Of a DNA stretch of 36,474 nucleotides, positions 28,470 to 36,474 are shown in pieces. The notes beneath the pieces were generated by a model. It made no database searches, was not told where the DNA came from, and saw only the letters and a list, made by a program, of their open reading frames with translations. The stretch spans positions 1-36,474 of the forward strand of contig JALLAZ010000107.1 of the NCBI GenBank assembly GCA_036939755.1. Reading direction: 5' to 3'. This DNA comes from Stephanodiscus triporus. Its lineage: Eukaryota > Bacillariophyta > Thalassiosirophyceae > Thalassiosirales > Thalassiosiraceae. The position numbers and the translations under genes are program-made. Each line of letters begins with the position of its first letter. Position 1 is the stretch's first letter.

Positions 28470-28626
28470 GACGCTCGTCGTTGGTTCATTAGTTACCGAT
28501 GGAGAATAGGTGGCCCGAATAGGTTGGGTAGACGCTCGTCGTTGGTTCATGAGTTACCGTGGGAGAATAGGTCGGGTAGACGCTCATAGTTGGTTCATGA
28601 GTTACCGTGGGAGAATAGGTCGGAAA
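28470..28626 (-). repeat. Tandem repeat, three units of 61, 48 and 48 bp, coding
   Basis: Units start at 28470, 28531 and 28579 with GACGCTC. On the minus strand two units encode the 16-residue period PTYSPTVTHEPTTSVY inside the secreted protein gene. The 61-bp unit has 13 extra bases, which shifts the frame and leads to the stop codon. Confidence 0.9.
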
Positions 28627-28965
28627 GGGCTCATAGGTAGTGGGAGGAGAAGGAGCCTGGAAGTGCAGAGTTTTCGTGAGACAATGATAGTCATCGAATC
28701 AGTTTGGAATTGTTCAGGTAATCACACTCACGCCGGTGCCAGAACAGAAGCAGCAGTTGTCATCTGGCACGCCCATGCCGCCGTCGTACAAAAAACCGAA
28801 GTTGGGGCAACCTGGAGAGTCATGTACCTCGTACCAATCGCATCCATCGCCGTAACTATCGACCCACCCAACGGTGTTGCCCGCACACTCAGTCCCGTCC
28901 TGGACTGATTGTGCAGAATGCCACACGGAGACAACAGCGAAAAAGAAGGCACTTAGTTTCAACAT
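28489..28965 (-). CDS. Small secreted Cys-rich protein with mucin-like PTYSP repeat tail
   Basis: Exon 1 (28965-28732) encodes a signal peptide (MLKLSAFFFAVVSVWHSAQS) and a compact Cys-rich domain: ECAGNTVGWVDSYGDGCDWY, PGCPNFG and GMGVPDDNCCFCSG, probably disulfide-bonded. A phase-0 intron (donor GTGAGT, acceptor CTTCCAG; 28731-28657) joins exon 2 (28656-28489), which encodes APSPPTTYEP and two and a half PTYSPTVTHEPT repeats; 133 residues in total. Thr/Ser/Pro-rich tails of this kind are heavily O-glycosylated in cell-wall and extracellular proteins of diatoms. The repeat-bearing exon is easily missed because it looks like noncoding tandem repeats on the plus strand. Divergent from the cerato-platanin-like gene, whose signal peptide is similar. 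Confidence 0.7.
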
Positions 28966-29430
28966 GACTTCGGTATGATAGTCCTGGAGACGAGGGGAGA
29001 ATCAGCTTTTTGATTTGTTTACTTTTGTTTTATGAGCTCTTTTGTCGATAGGTGTTTTCCAGTCGTGCCTTGCATTGAACGATACGATACTCCAGCCAAA
29101 GTTGTACTCCGAGCTGACTTTACCGAACCCTCCAGTGTGGTCATGATATTTACCGAACCCTCCAGTGTGGTCATGATATCTACGAGGGTGGCCTTCGTCT
29201 TTTTCGTGTATTTGCCTTGGTCTTGATGTGACTCTATTGGTCTTGTTCTGACCCTGGTGTGGGTTTCATGTAGTACATTAGACTAATATGATACATTGTC
29301 GGCTCAGAGAGGGAAGAGGGACCAGACATGAGCTCAAATGTTCTTGCATGGGCATTCATTCGACACAGATGAGCTCATAAAACAACAAAAGCAAACGCCT
29401 TAACTCGTATCCAGCCCAGAATTCACTAAA
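28966..29430. other. Shared upstream region of two divergent secreted-protein genes
   Basis: 465 bp between the two ATGs. Contains a GATACGATAC element (29081-29090) and a 30-bp tandem duplication (29121-29180). No coding frame supported. Confidence 0.5.
29121..29180. repeat. 30-bp tandem duplication
   Basis: Two head-to-tail copies of a 30-base unit beginning TACCGAACCCTCCAGTGTGG (29121-29150 and 29151-29180), differing only at the last base. Confidence 0.95.
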
Positions 29431-30130
29431 ATGAAAGTACGCGTCATCTTCTTCGCATTTGCCTCCGTGTGGCATTCTGTGCGTGGACAGGAGCAAGAGT
29501 CAACCTTTCTCCGCGGCAGTGATGTTGAGGCGATAATGGCAGAGGAAACTGAGCCTGGTACTTCTGGCAGCGACATTCCGTTTCACGAACGAAACCTTCA
29601 ATCACTTGGAGACTGGGTGCAATGATCCTCAAACTCCCAGTGCATGAATGGATGCTGCAGTGGTATATACTCCGGTGGAGTGCTTAAATGCACCCGCTAT
29701 TTGCACGGGTGGATCTGGACCCACACCCACCCCTCCTACAACTGGTGGATCATCGGCGTATGTAACTTATCACAATTACTTCGCGGGACAACCTCTAAAT
29801 CAGGTGGCTTGCTCCGATGGTAGATATGGACTCACGACTCGCTGGGGTTACTCGACTATTGACCCGATGGCGCCGTATGTTATGGCTACATCTGTTAGTG
29901 GCTGGAATAGCCCCAATTGTGGGAAATGCTATCGGGTTAGTGGTTCGGCTGGCACACGGTACATTACTGCCATTGACCAATGCGCTCCCGGCCCCGGTGG
30001 GATGACGCATTTCGACATCCACCCAACTGCTTACCGCGAGGTCATGGGAGAAGCGGGGGTGTTTGCTGGATCCGGATATGTCACCTACAGTGAAGTGGCG
30101 TCATCTAACTGCAGGGGTAACAAAGGCTAA
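29431..30130 (+). pseudogene. Secreted cerato-platanin-like protein, reading frame broken
   Basis: The first frame (ATG 29431) encodes a signal peptide (MKVRVIFFAFASVWHSVRG) and a short propeptide-like region. It stops at TGA 29623-29625, but the same frame then reads a knottin-like Cys-rich block (NSQCMNGCCSG, GGVLKC). Near 29690 coding moves to another frame, with a Pro/Thr linker and a C-terminal domain that matches the cerato-platanin double-psi beta-barrel: VACSDGRYGLTTRWGYSTID, SGWNSPNCGKCYRV, ITAIDQCAPG and FDIHPTAYREV. In fungi such small secreted proteins bind chitin oligomers and loosen walls, and some act on plants. The in-frame stop plus a shift mean a pseudogene, sequencing errors, or an unrecognised intron. 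I could not find a phase-consistent intron that removes both. Confidence 0.6.
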
Positions 30131-30774
30131 GCAAAAGGGCGAACGGATGTTTCAACAATGATAAACGTGAACGATGTGTATGTTAACGGCTAACTAGACT
30201 GAAAGTAAGGCACGCCGGGCCCGCCTTCTGGGCGTAAAACAAAGCAAAAAAATTAATGTCAACTGTTAGAAGATACGATATTTCTTTGACTCTTGCCAAT
30301 CCACTCGACGCAACTTGTCCCACCGTCTCCCGCTCATTTCCCTCAATCTTTCCATCACGACGCTCGCAGCGCGGGCATCCCAAGAGAATCGAGAACTTCT
30401 ACATCGTCGTGGCCGGTCCGCGGTGCAGGGCCGAGGATTTTTAGTACGAATAAACGCAGCTCGTCCTCGGGGAGCTTGCCCGAATCATGCTCCCTCATGA
30501 GATTGAGTTTCCTGTGAACGTCGGCTATATCCCCGCCAATTTTGCGTAGACGCACGACCCTTCCGTGAACCTTCCGGCGAAATACGTCATTCTTGGAACG
30601 GAGGAGACCGCAACATGCGATTTTCTTTTGCGGGACAATTCCGCCACCCGCGATCTCTTCGTTTTCTCTCGTCCTTGGCTCCATGTAGTAAGTACCCTCG
30701 TTCGTCCTGGATTGGCCTTGGCGGTCGTCGCCTCCTCCTTCACCGGAGATCACTCTTTCTAATTGCACAGTGGA
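30131..30774. other. Unresolved region, possible 3' exon(s) of the MORN gene
   Basis: On the minus strand two overlapping frames are open. One (30355-30768, GTG start) has a plausible protein look at its end: NDVFRRKVHGRVVRLRKIG, LNLMREHDSGKLPEDELRLF. The other (30525-30743) can be joined to the MORN gene through a phase-1 intron (donor GTATCT, acceptor ATCCAG), but its product looks poorer. I cannot decide between them. 30131-30354 shows nothing. Confidence 0.3.
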
Positions 30775-32604
30775 TCAGATACCGAGCCATTTTCCATCCA
30801 GCATATCCCACGTAGTTCTATTCAAGGATGTAGACATGCTCGTGGAGTCCCCCCTCGCAAAATTATTCCCATCACCACTTGTAGTTGAGGTTGCTACATG
30901 AATAGCATCACCTGTTTGACTCTCCTCCTTGAACTCATTTTTATCCGGATGGACAGTACCACGACAGTCTTCAATTTCGAATTGACCGGCACACCAGACT
31001 CCAGAGGAGACGAGTTGTTTCTTCTTCCTCTTCGTCGCTTTGCGATGGTTTTTTTCGCTTGGGAGATCGCTTAGGAGATTGAGAGTTTGAGGAGTTTTTG
31101 GTTCGAGGTTTTTAGATGATTTGTGATGTACTGAGGAAGAATTTGATGTGGATCCATCAGGAGGAGATTCTATCGAGCCACGTGTATTGGTGGCGAATGA
31201 TTTGGTGACCCCCGCCGCAAAGTCGGGGCCAGTATCAACGCTTCGGTCACATTTGTGAACTTCGTTCTTCAACGATGAGGGATTATTCGTGCCGTCACAA
31301 CCGATGTCTTCTTTGGCCAGACGGCCCAATTTACAAATTCCAAGTGGTTTCTCCGCATATTTCCCCTGGCTTTCGTCGTCGTCGTCGTCGTCGTCTTCGG
31401 AATAATAATCCTCCATCAACGTTCCCACGCCATGGCGCAACCCATCGCGAAATTCACCAACGTACACTCCCCGCCCATGTGGCAAAATTTCCTTGCCAAC
31501 GCCATTGGCCAATCCTTTGAGGAATTCCCCTTCGTAGACCGATCCGTTCGATCGCGCGAAACGGCCCTTGCCGTGAAAGTGAACCGAGCCGGGCAGGAGG
31601 AAGGGTATGCCGATTGCATTCTGCGAGTGTTTTTTGGGATTGACAACGTCGCCGCCATCCGACGATGGGGTGGAGGGTACGGCACTTGCCGCCTCCGCCC
31701 CAAAGAATGACTCGAGGAATGCCCCGAAGTACGATTTCCCGGGCACATCCTCCTCCTCTTCCCGCACCGCCAGCAACGGGCCATCGTAAGTCCAGCCGTC
31801 CGCGCCGTACCACGTCCCGGCCTTCGGTCGGTCGTACTCGAAGCTGCCGCGGAATCTCATCCCGTTCGGCCAATGGCACGTGGCGTCCCGTCCGTGACGC
31901 AGCGGTATCGCATCCGACGCTGTGATCTCCGACCCCCCCTCGCGATTCGCGGCGCATCCGCGAGGGATGTCGTCGGTCGCGACGTACCTCGTGATGAACG
32001 GCCCGTCGTACACCTCGCCCGTGCGGCGGTAGATCATCGTCCCGTGGAGCAGGTGTCCGGTGACGCCGTCGATCGCGCCCGTGAAGCAATCGTGGTTCGT
32101 CCGCGAGTCGATCCGCTGGCTGACGTGCGCGGCTGGGGAATAATCGTCCACGACCGCCACTCCCGCAGCCGCCGCCGTCGCAGGGGACCGTTCCTCCGAC
32201 CTGTGACTTGCGCTTATATCGCCCTCTCCCCCGCGCAGGGGCGTGTCATCGTCCCCGTGGGCCTCTTCTTCGTCCTGTGACGACATGAGCGAGAAGTTGG
32301 ACGGCCCCTGTTCCGCATCGTTTGCTCCTCCTCCCCGCTCCTCTCCGTCGCCCTGTATGTGATGCTCTTCGTCCTCTTCATTGGCATTGACATCGTCGAC
32401 GTCGTCGGCCGCCCCCCCCACCTCGCCGTTACCCTCGGCGGAGGAGCCGTCGTTGATGTCCCGCCGTTTCCTTCGTGGGCTGACGGGGTCGTGAAGCTTA
32501 TCGGCCCGCGGCTTGGGGCGACTGGGAGGAGGGTCGTGTATCAGTCCCGCACCTCCACCGATGTCTAGGAGGTCGATTCCGATGGTCGCGGCCAAGTATT
32601 CCAT
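30775..32604 (-). CDS. MORN-repeat protein
   Basis: 609-residue frame from ATG 32604. Residues 1-160 are acidic and low complexity. MORN-type repeats (YxGxFxxGxxxGxG) occur in two groups: about 175-275 (HGTMIYRRTGEVYDGPF, CHWPNGMRFRGSFEYD, GWTYDGPL) and about 338-400 (VHFHGKGRFARSNGSVYEGE, FLKGLANGVGK, VYVGEFRDGLRHGVGTLME). An Asp run and a Lys/Ser-rich tail follow, ending KWLGI. MORN repeats bind membranes or act as rigid scaffolds. No kinase or other catalytic domain is seen. The true 3' end may include a further exon below 30775. ACTCTAGGTATG lies about 185 bp upstream of the start. Confidence 0.8.
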   Translation of the reverse strand: MEYLAATIGIDLLDIGGGAGLIHDPPPSRPKPRADKLHDPVSPRRKRRDINDGSSAEGNGEVGGAADDVDDVNANEEDEEHHIQGDGEERGGGANDAEQGPSNFSLMSSQDEEEAHGDDDTPLRGGEGDISASHRSEERSPATAAAAGVAVVDDYSPAAHVSQRIDSRTNHDCFTGAIDGVTGHLLHGTMIYRRTGEVYDGPFITRYVATDDIPRGCAANREGGSEITASDAIPLRHGRDATCHWPNGMRFRGSFEYDRPKAGTWYGADGWTYDGPLLAVREEEEDVPGKSYFGAFLESFFGAEAASAVPSTPSSDGGDVVNPKKHSQNAIGIPFLLPGSVHFHGKGRFARSNGSVYEGEFLKGLANGVGKEILPHGRGVYVGEFRDGLRHGVGTLMEDYYSEDDDDDDDESQGKYAEKPLGICKLGRLAKEDIGCDGTNNPSSLKNEVHKCDRSVDTGPDFAAGVTKSFATNTRGSIESPPDGSTSNSSSVHHKSSKNLEPKTPQTLNLLSDLPSEKNHRKATKRKKKQLVSSGVWCAGQFEIEDCRGTVHPDKNEFKEESQTGDAIHVATSTTSGDGNNFARGDSTSMSTSLNRTTWDMLDGKWLGI

Positions 32605-33517
32605 GGGAAAAGCGGACGTCGCGAGAAGAGAGGGGAGAGGGGTAGGGGATGGGCCGTGTTGGGAGGGAATTCTGTTTGTTACGTGTAACTAAAGTTACAA
32701 GTAACAAAAAAGTCAGAGCTAACTACTCTATCTTCTAGTTGCAATAATAGAGAGTAGAAAAGATAAAAAATGTTGGTATGTAAAATGTTACTCTAGGTAT
32801 GATACCAGCAAGTACGTGCCTCTTAACTTGGGTTAGTTTGGTGGATCCCGGTTGCGTGCAGTGCCGGATCAGCAATCGTCTAGCGAGACAATTTCGCACT
32901 CTTCTATTCTGAAAGCCATGAATAAACCAGTCTGTACACTAAGATTAAATGTTGGACCGGATGCGATGGAGGTAGATTTTGTGGTGTAAGTTATTGTTTA
33001 GGAGGCAGCGATACAACAGCGTGAATGTGTGGAGAGAGCGTTGCGTTGCAAATGATTTTGCGATCAATTTAGTTGTCATTTTACTGAAGATAGGGTCGTT
33101 GAGAGAATGCACGGGGGGGCAGAGCTGTCAAGTTGGGTGTCAATTAATATGATACTAGACAGTTGGGGTTTCAAATATCTAAGACAAATGGTACTCTTTG
33201 ACTTATAATCTCGTGAAGTCCATTGATTGTATGATGCACGACAGTGGATCATTTTCCCCAAGGACCAACAGTCCGGTATGGCGTCAATGCGGGCCTTCAT
33301 TCTCTTTGGTGGTATATCTTAAAACGTGATGGATTGATTTTGTCATGTTTTTCCAAAAAATCATGCAATTGAACCACTTTCAAGTGGAGACCATCCCCAT
33401 CTAATAGACGTCTGACCGCAAAACATCCTCCGTAGACCGGCCTCATCGTTCATCGATTTCATCGGAGTGGCCGCATGCTGTTGGATGATCATCCTTCTAT
33501 CTGCCATCCTCCTCCCG
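32605..33517. other. Intergenic, no gene seen
   Basis: AT-rich, about 0.9 kb between the MORN start and the FkbM stop. Contains the ACTCTAGGTATGATACC element (about 32789-32805) and a 74-codon minus-strand ATG frame (33300-33076) without recognisable features. The frame at 33606-33361 overlaps the FkbM 3' end and is not supported. Confidence 0.45.
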
Positions 33518-34691
33518 TCACACAGGCCAAGGCATGCCATCTCTCTCATACGTCTCGTCGTCCCCAAGGACGATCTCCGTCTTGCAATTCGGATTCCGTC
33601 GCACAAGTCCGATCATCTCGTCTTTCAATCGATCGGCGTCCGCGGGCGTATCCAGCGTCCACGCACCGCCACCGTCCTCCTCTCCCCCGCCGCCGCGACG
33701 GGGAAAGCTTATCGGGTAATCGCCGGAGTGCGACGCGGTGTGGAATTCCCCCATGAGGGCGTCGACGTCCCGACAGAGCATGCCAGAGGTCAGGAGGTTG
33801 GGCAGGATGAGGAATTCGGACATCTCGATGTCCATCTTCATCACCACCCTTGGTGGCAAGATCGTCGTTGTCTTATTATTATTATTATTATTCTCCTTAA
33901 ACAGAGTACGACGCGTTCGTCCCTTCCTTCTGGAAGGATCCGCCCGTGAACCTCCCTGTCGATCCAGCTGCCAATCGCACGACCTTCACTGCGTCCTCGG
34001 TACAATCGACGATCCTCTTCCTGCCGTTGCCATCCCGCCTCGGCTTGCACTTGCCCCCGTTCGTCGAGAATCCCCTCTCGAGCGTCCTGTCCCCCCTCCC
34101 CACGTGGTAGAACGTCAACTCGCCGTCCTCGTCGCTCGCGCCCGCGTGGACGAAGTGATACCGCCACCCGACGGCCGCGTACGCGCCCTCCATCTCGCGA
34201 TGGCGATCCACGTGCGCGGGATTCGGCTCGAACGCGAAGACGCAGAAGTCGGACGGATCGCGATCGTCCTCGGGGCCGAATTGGGATACGAAGAAGTCGC
34301 GCGCGGCGCCCCTCCCACTCCCACTCCCCCTCCCCCCGTCGTCCCCGTCCCCGCCGTCGTCGTCGCGGTCGTCTCGCCATCGTCGCCGACGTCGCTGCGC
34401 CGACGCCCGTTGCGACTTGGTGTAGTTCGCCGGGTACAGGTGGGGCTCGAGGAGCATGCGGGCGTGCACGCCTATGTTGGATCCGACGTCGAGGAAGACG
34501 TGACGGCATCCGTCGGCGAGCTTGGCCGTCCTCCCCCCCCCCCCCCGTCGTCCCTCGCCGACGGCGAGGGGAGCGTCGGCGTCGGAGTTGGCGTCGCCCC
34601 TCGTCGGTAGGTCGAGCGGGACGTTGCTCATCACGCGGACTAGGGCGACGCCCGCGCAGAGGCAGATGCCTGGGTAGATTTGCGGTTTCAT
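33518..34691 (-). CDS. FkbM-type SAM-dependent methyltransferase, membrane-anchored
   Basis: Two exons, 34691-33910 and 33848-33518, joined by a 61-base phase-2 intron containing a TTA/TAA microsatellite (donor GTACTC, acceptor CACCAAG). The join restores the family motif SVVMKMDIEMSEFLILPN (usually VxxxKxDxEGxE). The start is set at MKPQIYPG, where a hydrophobic segment (IYPGICLCAGVALVRVM) gives a signal or anchor; the frame is open further upstream. The SAM-binding part has VFLDVGSNIGVHARMLLEPH, then VFAFEPNPAHVDRH and FVHAGASDEDGELTFYHVG. An Arg/Asp/Gly low-complexity insert (about 110-150) splits motif I from the next strand. 370 residues. FkbM enzymes O-methylate sugars or small molecules; a Golgi/ER glycan target is possible. 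Confidence 0.85.
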
Positions 34692-35054
34692 TGTGTGGCT
34701 CGTGGCGTCTCTTATCCTCTCTCCATCCTTGCTCTTTTCTTCGAGTGGAAAGGAGAAATGAGCGAATGAGTGCCCCCGTCGATCTATTATTACAGAACCA
34801 CTACTGTAGTACTCGTAATGTGTGAGAGTAACGTTGCACGATACCATACGGGCAAAACACAAAATCTACATACGGCGTCGTATCTGGTAGGTACTCTCTA
34901 CTCTAGGAGTAGTATTTTTGTGAGAAACATCGGCGCACCCCTCACCGCAAAGGGAGCCGCTGGCATCCCCCACCCATACTGCATAGAGTAGAATATGGTG
35001 TATGGTACCAGGTCAGCGACTGTACTGTAAGGCTGTGATTTCTTTGGCCGGAAA

Positions 35055-35132
35055 ACAGATACACAGATACACAAAAGAACGGTTGGGAACAATTTTTTTC
35101 GGATGGCGTCTTTTGTGTATTTGTGTATTTGT
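35055..35132. repeat. 23-bp imperfect inverted repeat (hairpin)
   Basis: Arms 35055-35077 and 35110-35132 pair at 21 of 23 positions around a 32-base loop. The arm core, ACAAATACACAAA, recurs at 36390-36402 (inverted) and at the very end of the window (36462-36474). It may mark ends of a small nonautonomous element or be a transcript hairpin. Confidence 0.75.
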
Positions 35133-35449
35133 TTGTTTTTGTCCCATGTTTTTGTTGCCGCATCGCCCGCAGATGCAGCAAATACACACAGACACCACGA
35201 CCTCCAAGTATCTATCGTACTTATTTATCTACTTTAATCTAACAAAAGACTTAGCGAAAAAACAAGATAACCATGGTGAAGCCGTTCGGGTGATCCCATG
35301 GCATGGATAAGTTATATTTAGCCGCCCCCTCACTGCAACCTCTTCGCGATGGGTTGATTGAGGGCGCCTACGAAGGATTTTCTTCAATTGTTTTAATCAG
35401 CTAAAAAAAATTAATTAGTACACTCATCTATTTTATTTCATTTGTTAAC

Positions 35450-36150
35450 TTCCTTACAACTCGATCGCCCCCAAATCGATGCGATCGCACTCCCCTCACG
35501 GCCCCGTCAGGTTTCGCGTCCTTTATGATCCCCCCTCAGTTGTTCCTGCATATTTTTGGTTGGTTGTTGTGTGCAATCGTCGATTGATGGCTCCTTACCA
35601 CAACAAATTACGATTCATCGACTTTTATTCTCTTCTTTTGTCAACTGAAACGATGTGACAGCGTCCTCCCCCGTTGTTATCACCCTGCACACCCATCTCC
35701 CCCAGAAATATTCGAGCAATACGGCCGCTTTTCTGTTGGTTGTTGCATCCTCCCATCCAGCGAAGCCATCGAAATCTGAGGCCTGGTTCCTCTCTCTAAT
35801 GTTATGTTTTCCGCCGCTCAATTTGTCGCCCAAACCGACCAGAATAACACAATCCCCCACGCGTTCCACTCATACTCATCTCATCTCCAACACCCCATCC
35901 CCTCCGCCGACACTATCAATCGGTTGGTTGTTATGTGTTCCCGTCAAATGGTGGCCATTTAAGACCGGTGCTCCACCAATCTCTCTATTTTTCATTGCCC
36001 CATTCGCCACCCCAAACAACAGGAAAAATTCCCCCCCACGCGTTCCGCCTCGAGCGCATCTCATCATCATCGCCCTCCCCCCCACCTCAGCCGATCTTTG
36101 GTTGGTTGTTGTGACTATTGATGAAACAGTGCGCAGCCCCCTCCATCTCT
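35450..36150. repeat. Degenerate tandem repeats, about 180-bp period
   Basis: A TTGGTTGGTTGTTGTG-like core recurs at about 35559, 35736, 35923 and 36101, each after C-rich sequence. The last two units are clearly alike: both contain CCCCCACGCGTTCC, then CATCTCAT and the core. Confidence 0.55.
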
Positions 36151-36241
36151 CAATTTTTCGACAGGTGCCCTTTGGCGCAAGAAACAAGGGGGAGGATAGC
36201 GGCGATAACGAGCCGCGCCCCCTAGTGACCGCTCAGGACTC

Positions 36242-36474
36242 ATGGGGAGGTGCGGCGCCGTGATTCGGGTCCATGACGGATTTCGCCGTGGAGAGCAAGG
36301 GCAAAGCCGCTGGGGGTCTTGGCGGAAGTGGATCCTCTCGGATGAAGATATGGCCTTCCCGCCAGAGGAAAAATCCGGACAAATCCGGATTTGTGTATTT
36401 GTACACATCACAAATGGCTATTCCACGTGGAGGGATTATTTGTGCGAAAAAGCCGAACAAAACAAATACACAAA
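36242..36474 (+). CDS. Possible 5' part of a gene running off the right edge
   Basis: An ATG at 36242 opens a frame to the window end without a stop (77 codons): Arg/Gly/Trp-rich at first, then MAFPPEEKSG, ICVFVHITNGYSTWRDYLCE. No domain recognised. A second frame from ATG 36273 is also open to the edge, so coding status is uncertain. Confidence 0.25.
   Translation, partial: MGRCGAVIRVHDGFRRGEQGQSRWGSWRKWILSDEDMAFPPEEKSGQIRICVFVHITNGYSTWRDYLCEKAEQNKYT

Larger units (their letters stand above)
34692..36241. other. 1.5-kb mostly noncoding region
   Basis: Begins with the FkbM upstream flank (CACGATACC at about 34837; GTACTCTCTACTCTAGG at 34891). Continues with an inverted repeat at 35055-35132 and degenerate repeats at 35450-36150. 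Open frames are repeat-derived (Pro/Ser-rich) and lack domain or codon evidence. Confidence 0.45.

Noticed and set aside
28470..28626. CRISPR-like spaced repeat
   Set aside because: Units are contiguous tandem copies without unique spacers and are coding; the window is eukaryotic.
28510..28908. Plus-strand frame with WFMSYRGRIGR repeats
   Set aside because: It is the antisense of the tandem repeat; the minus strand gives a splice-consistent signal peptide, Cys domain and PTYSP tail.
33076..33300. 74-codon ATG frame between the MORN and FkbM genes
   Set aside because: AT-rich, no homology-like features, no splice or promoter support.

Overview
The window looks like nuclear DNA of a unicellular stramenopile, most likely a centric diatom. 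Genes are dense and lie on both strands. Introns are short (about 55-110 bases) with GT-AG borders, intergenic gaps are small, and there are Ser/Asp/Gly-rich low-complexity tracts and a secreted protein with a PTYSP-type Thr/Pro repeat. Organism identity is inference from gene style; no rRNA or organelle marker is present. Several maximal open frames begin at GTG or TTG, so starts were re-chosen at ATG, and introns were placed by hand from splice consensus plus reading phase.

Left third (1-12.1 kb): a gene-poor edge; a membrane-anchored leishmanolysin-type (M8) metalloprotease on the minus strand, divergent from a type II/5-like peroxiredoxin; a degenerate MYND-finger fragment; a spliced gene ending in a Mei2-like RRM; then a large NB-ARC (STAND) ATPase with all hallmark motifs, preceded by a 27-base G run.

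Middle (12.1-20 kb): the NB-ARC gene breaks off at 12096. A 3.5-kb block follows, holding a truncated and frameshifted 3' part of glutathione synthetase, a 75-residue protein and a SET-domain methyltransferase with a signal peptide and a C-terminal TDEL. After one ambiguous base (15614), a 97-base near-copy of the break point resumes the same gene and supplies its TPR tail. This is either a scaffolding artefact between haplotypes or a true insertion. Then come a multi-pass membrane protein with an HxHHW cluster and a mitochondrial LETM1-like protein.

Right middle (20-28.3 kb): a seven-exon secreted/membrane subtilase (S8) with an unusual roughly 370-residue, six-Cys N-terminal region, and, on the opposite strand, a stand-alone secreted paralogue of that N-terminal region with no protease domain. 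A 3.4-kb PIF/Harbinger-type DNA transposon (23444-26841) sits between their start codons. Without it the two genes would form a head-to-head pair about 240 bp apart, which suggests a protease and a prodomain-like partner once sharing a promoter. This is the most interesting system in the window.

Right end (28.3-36.5 kb): two divergent small secreted-protein genes with similar signal peptides (one Cys-rich with a mucin-like repeat tail, one cerato-platanin-like and broken), a MORN-repeat protein, an FkbM-type methyltransferase, and 1.6 kb of mostly noncoding DNA with inverted repeats and about 180-bp degenerate repeats.

At least five genes carry single-base frame breaks, some in homopolymers, so assembly error must be weighed against real decay in each case.
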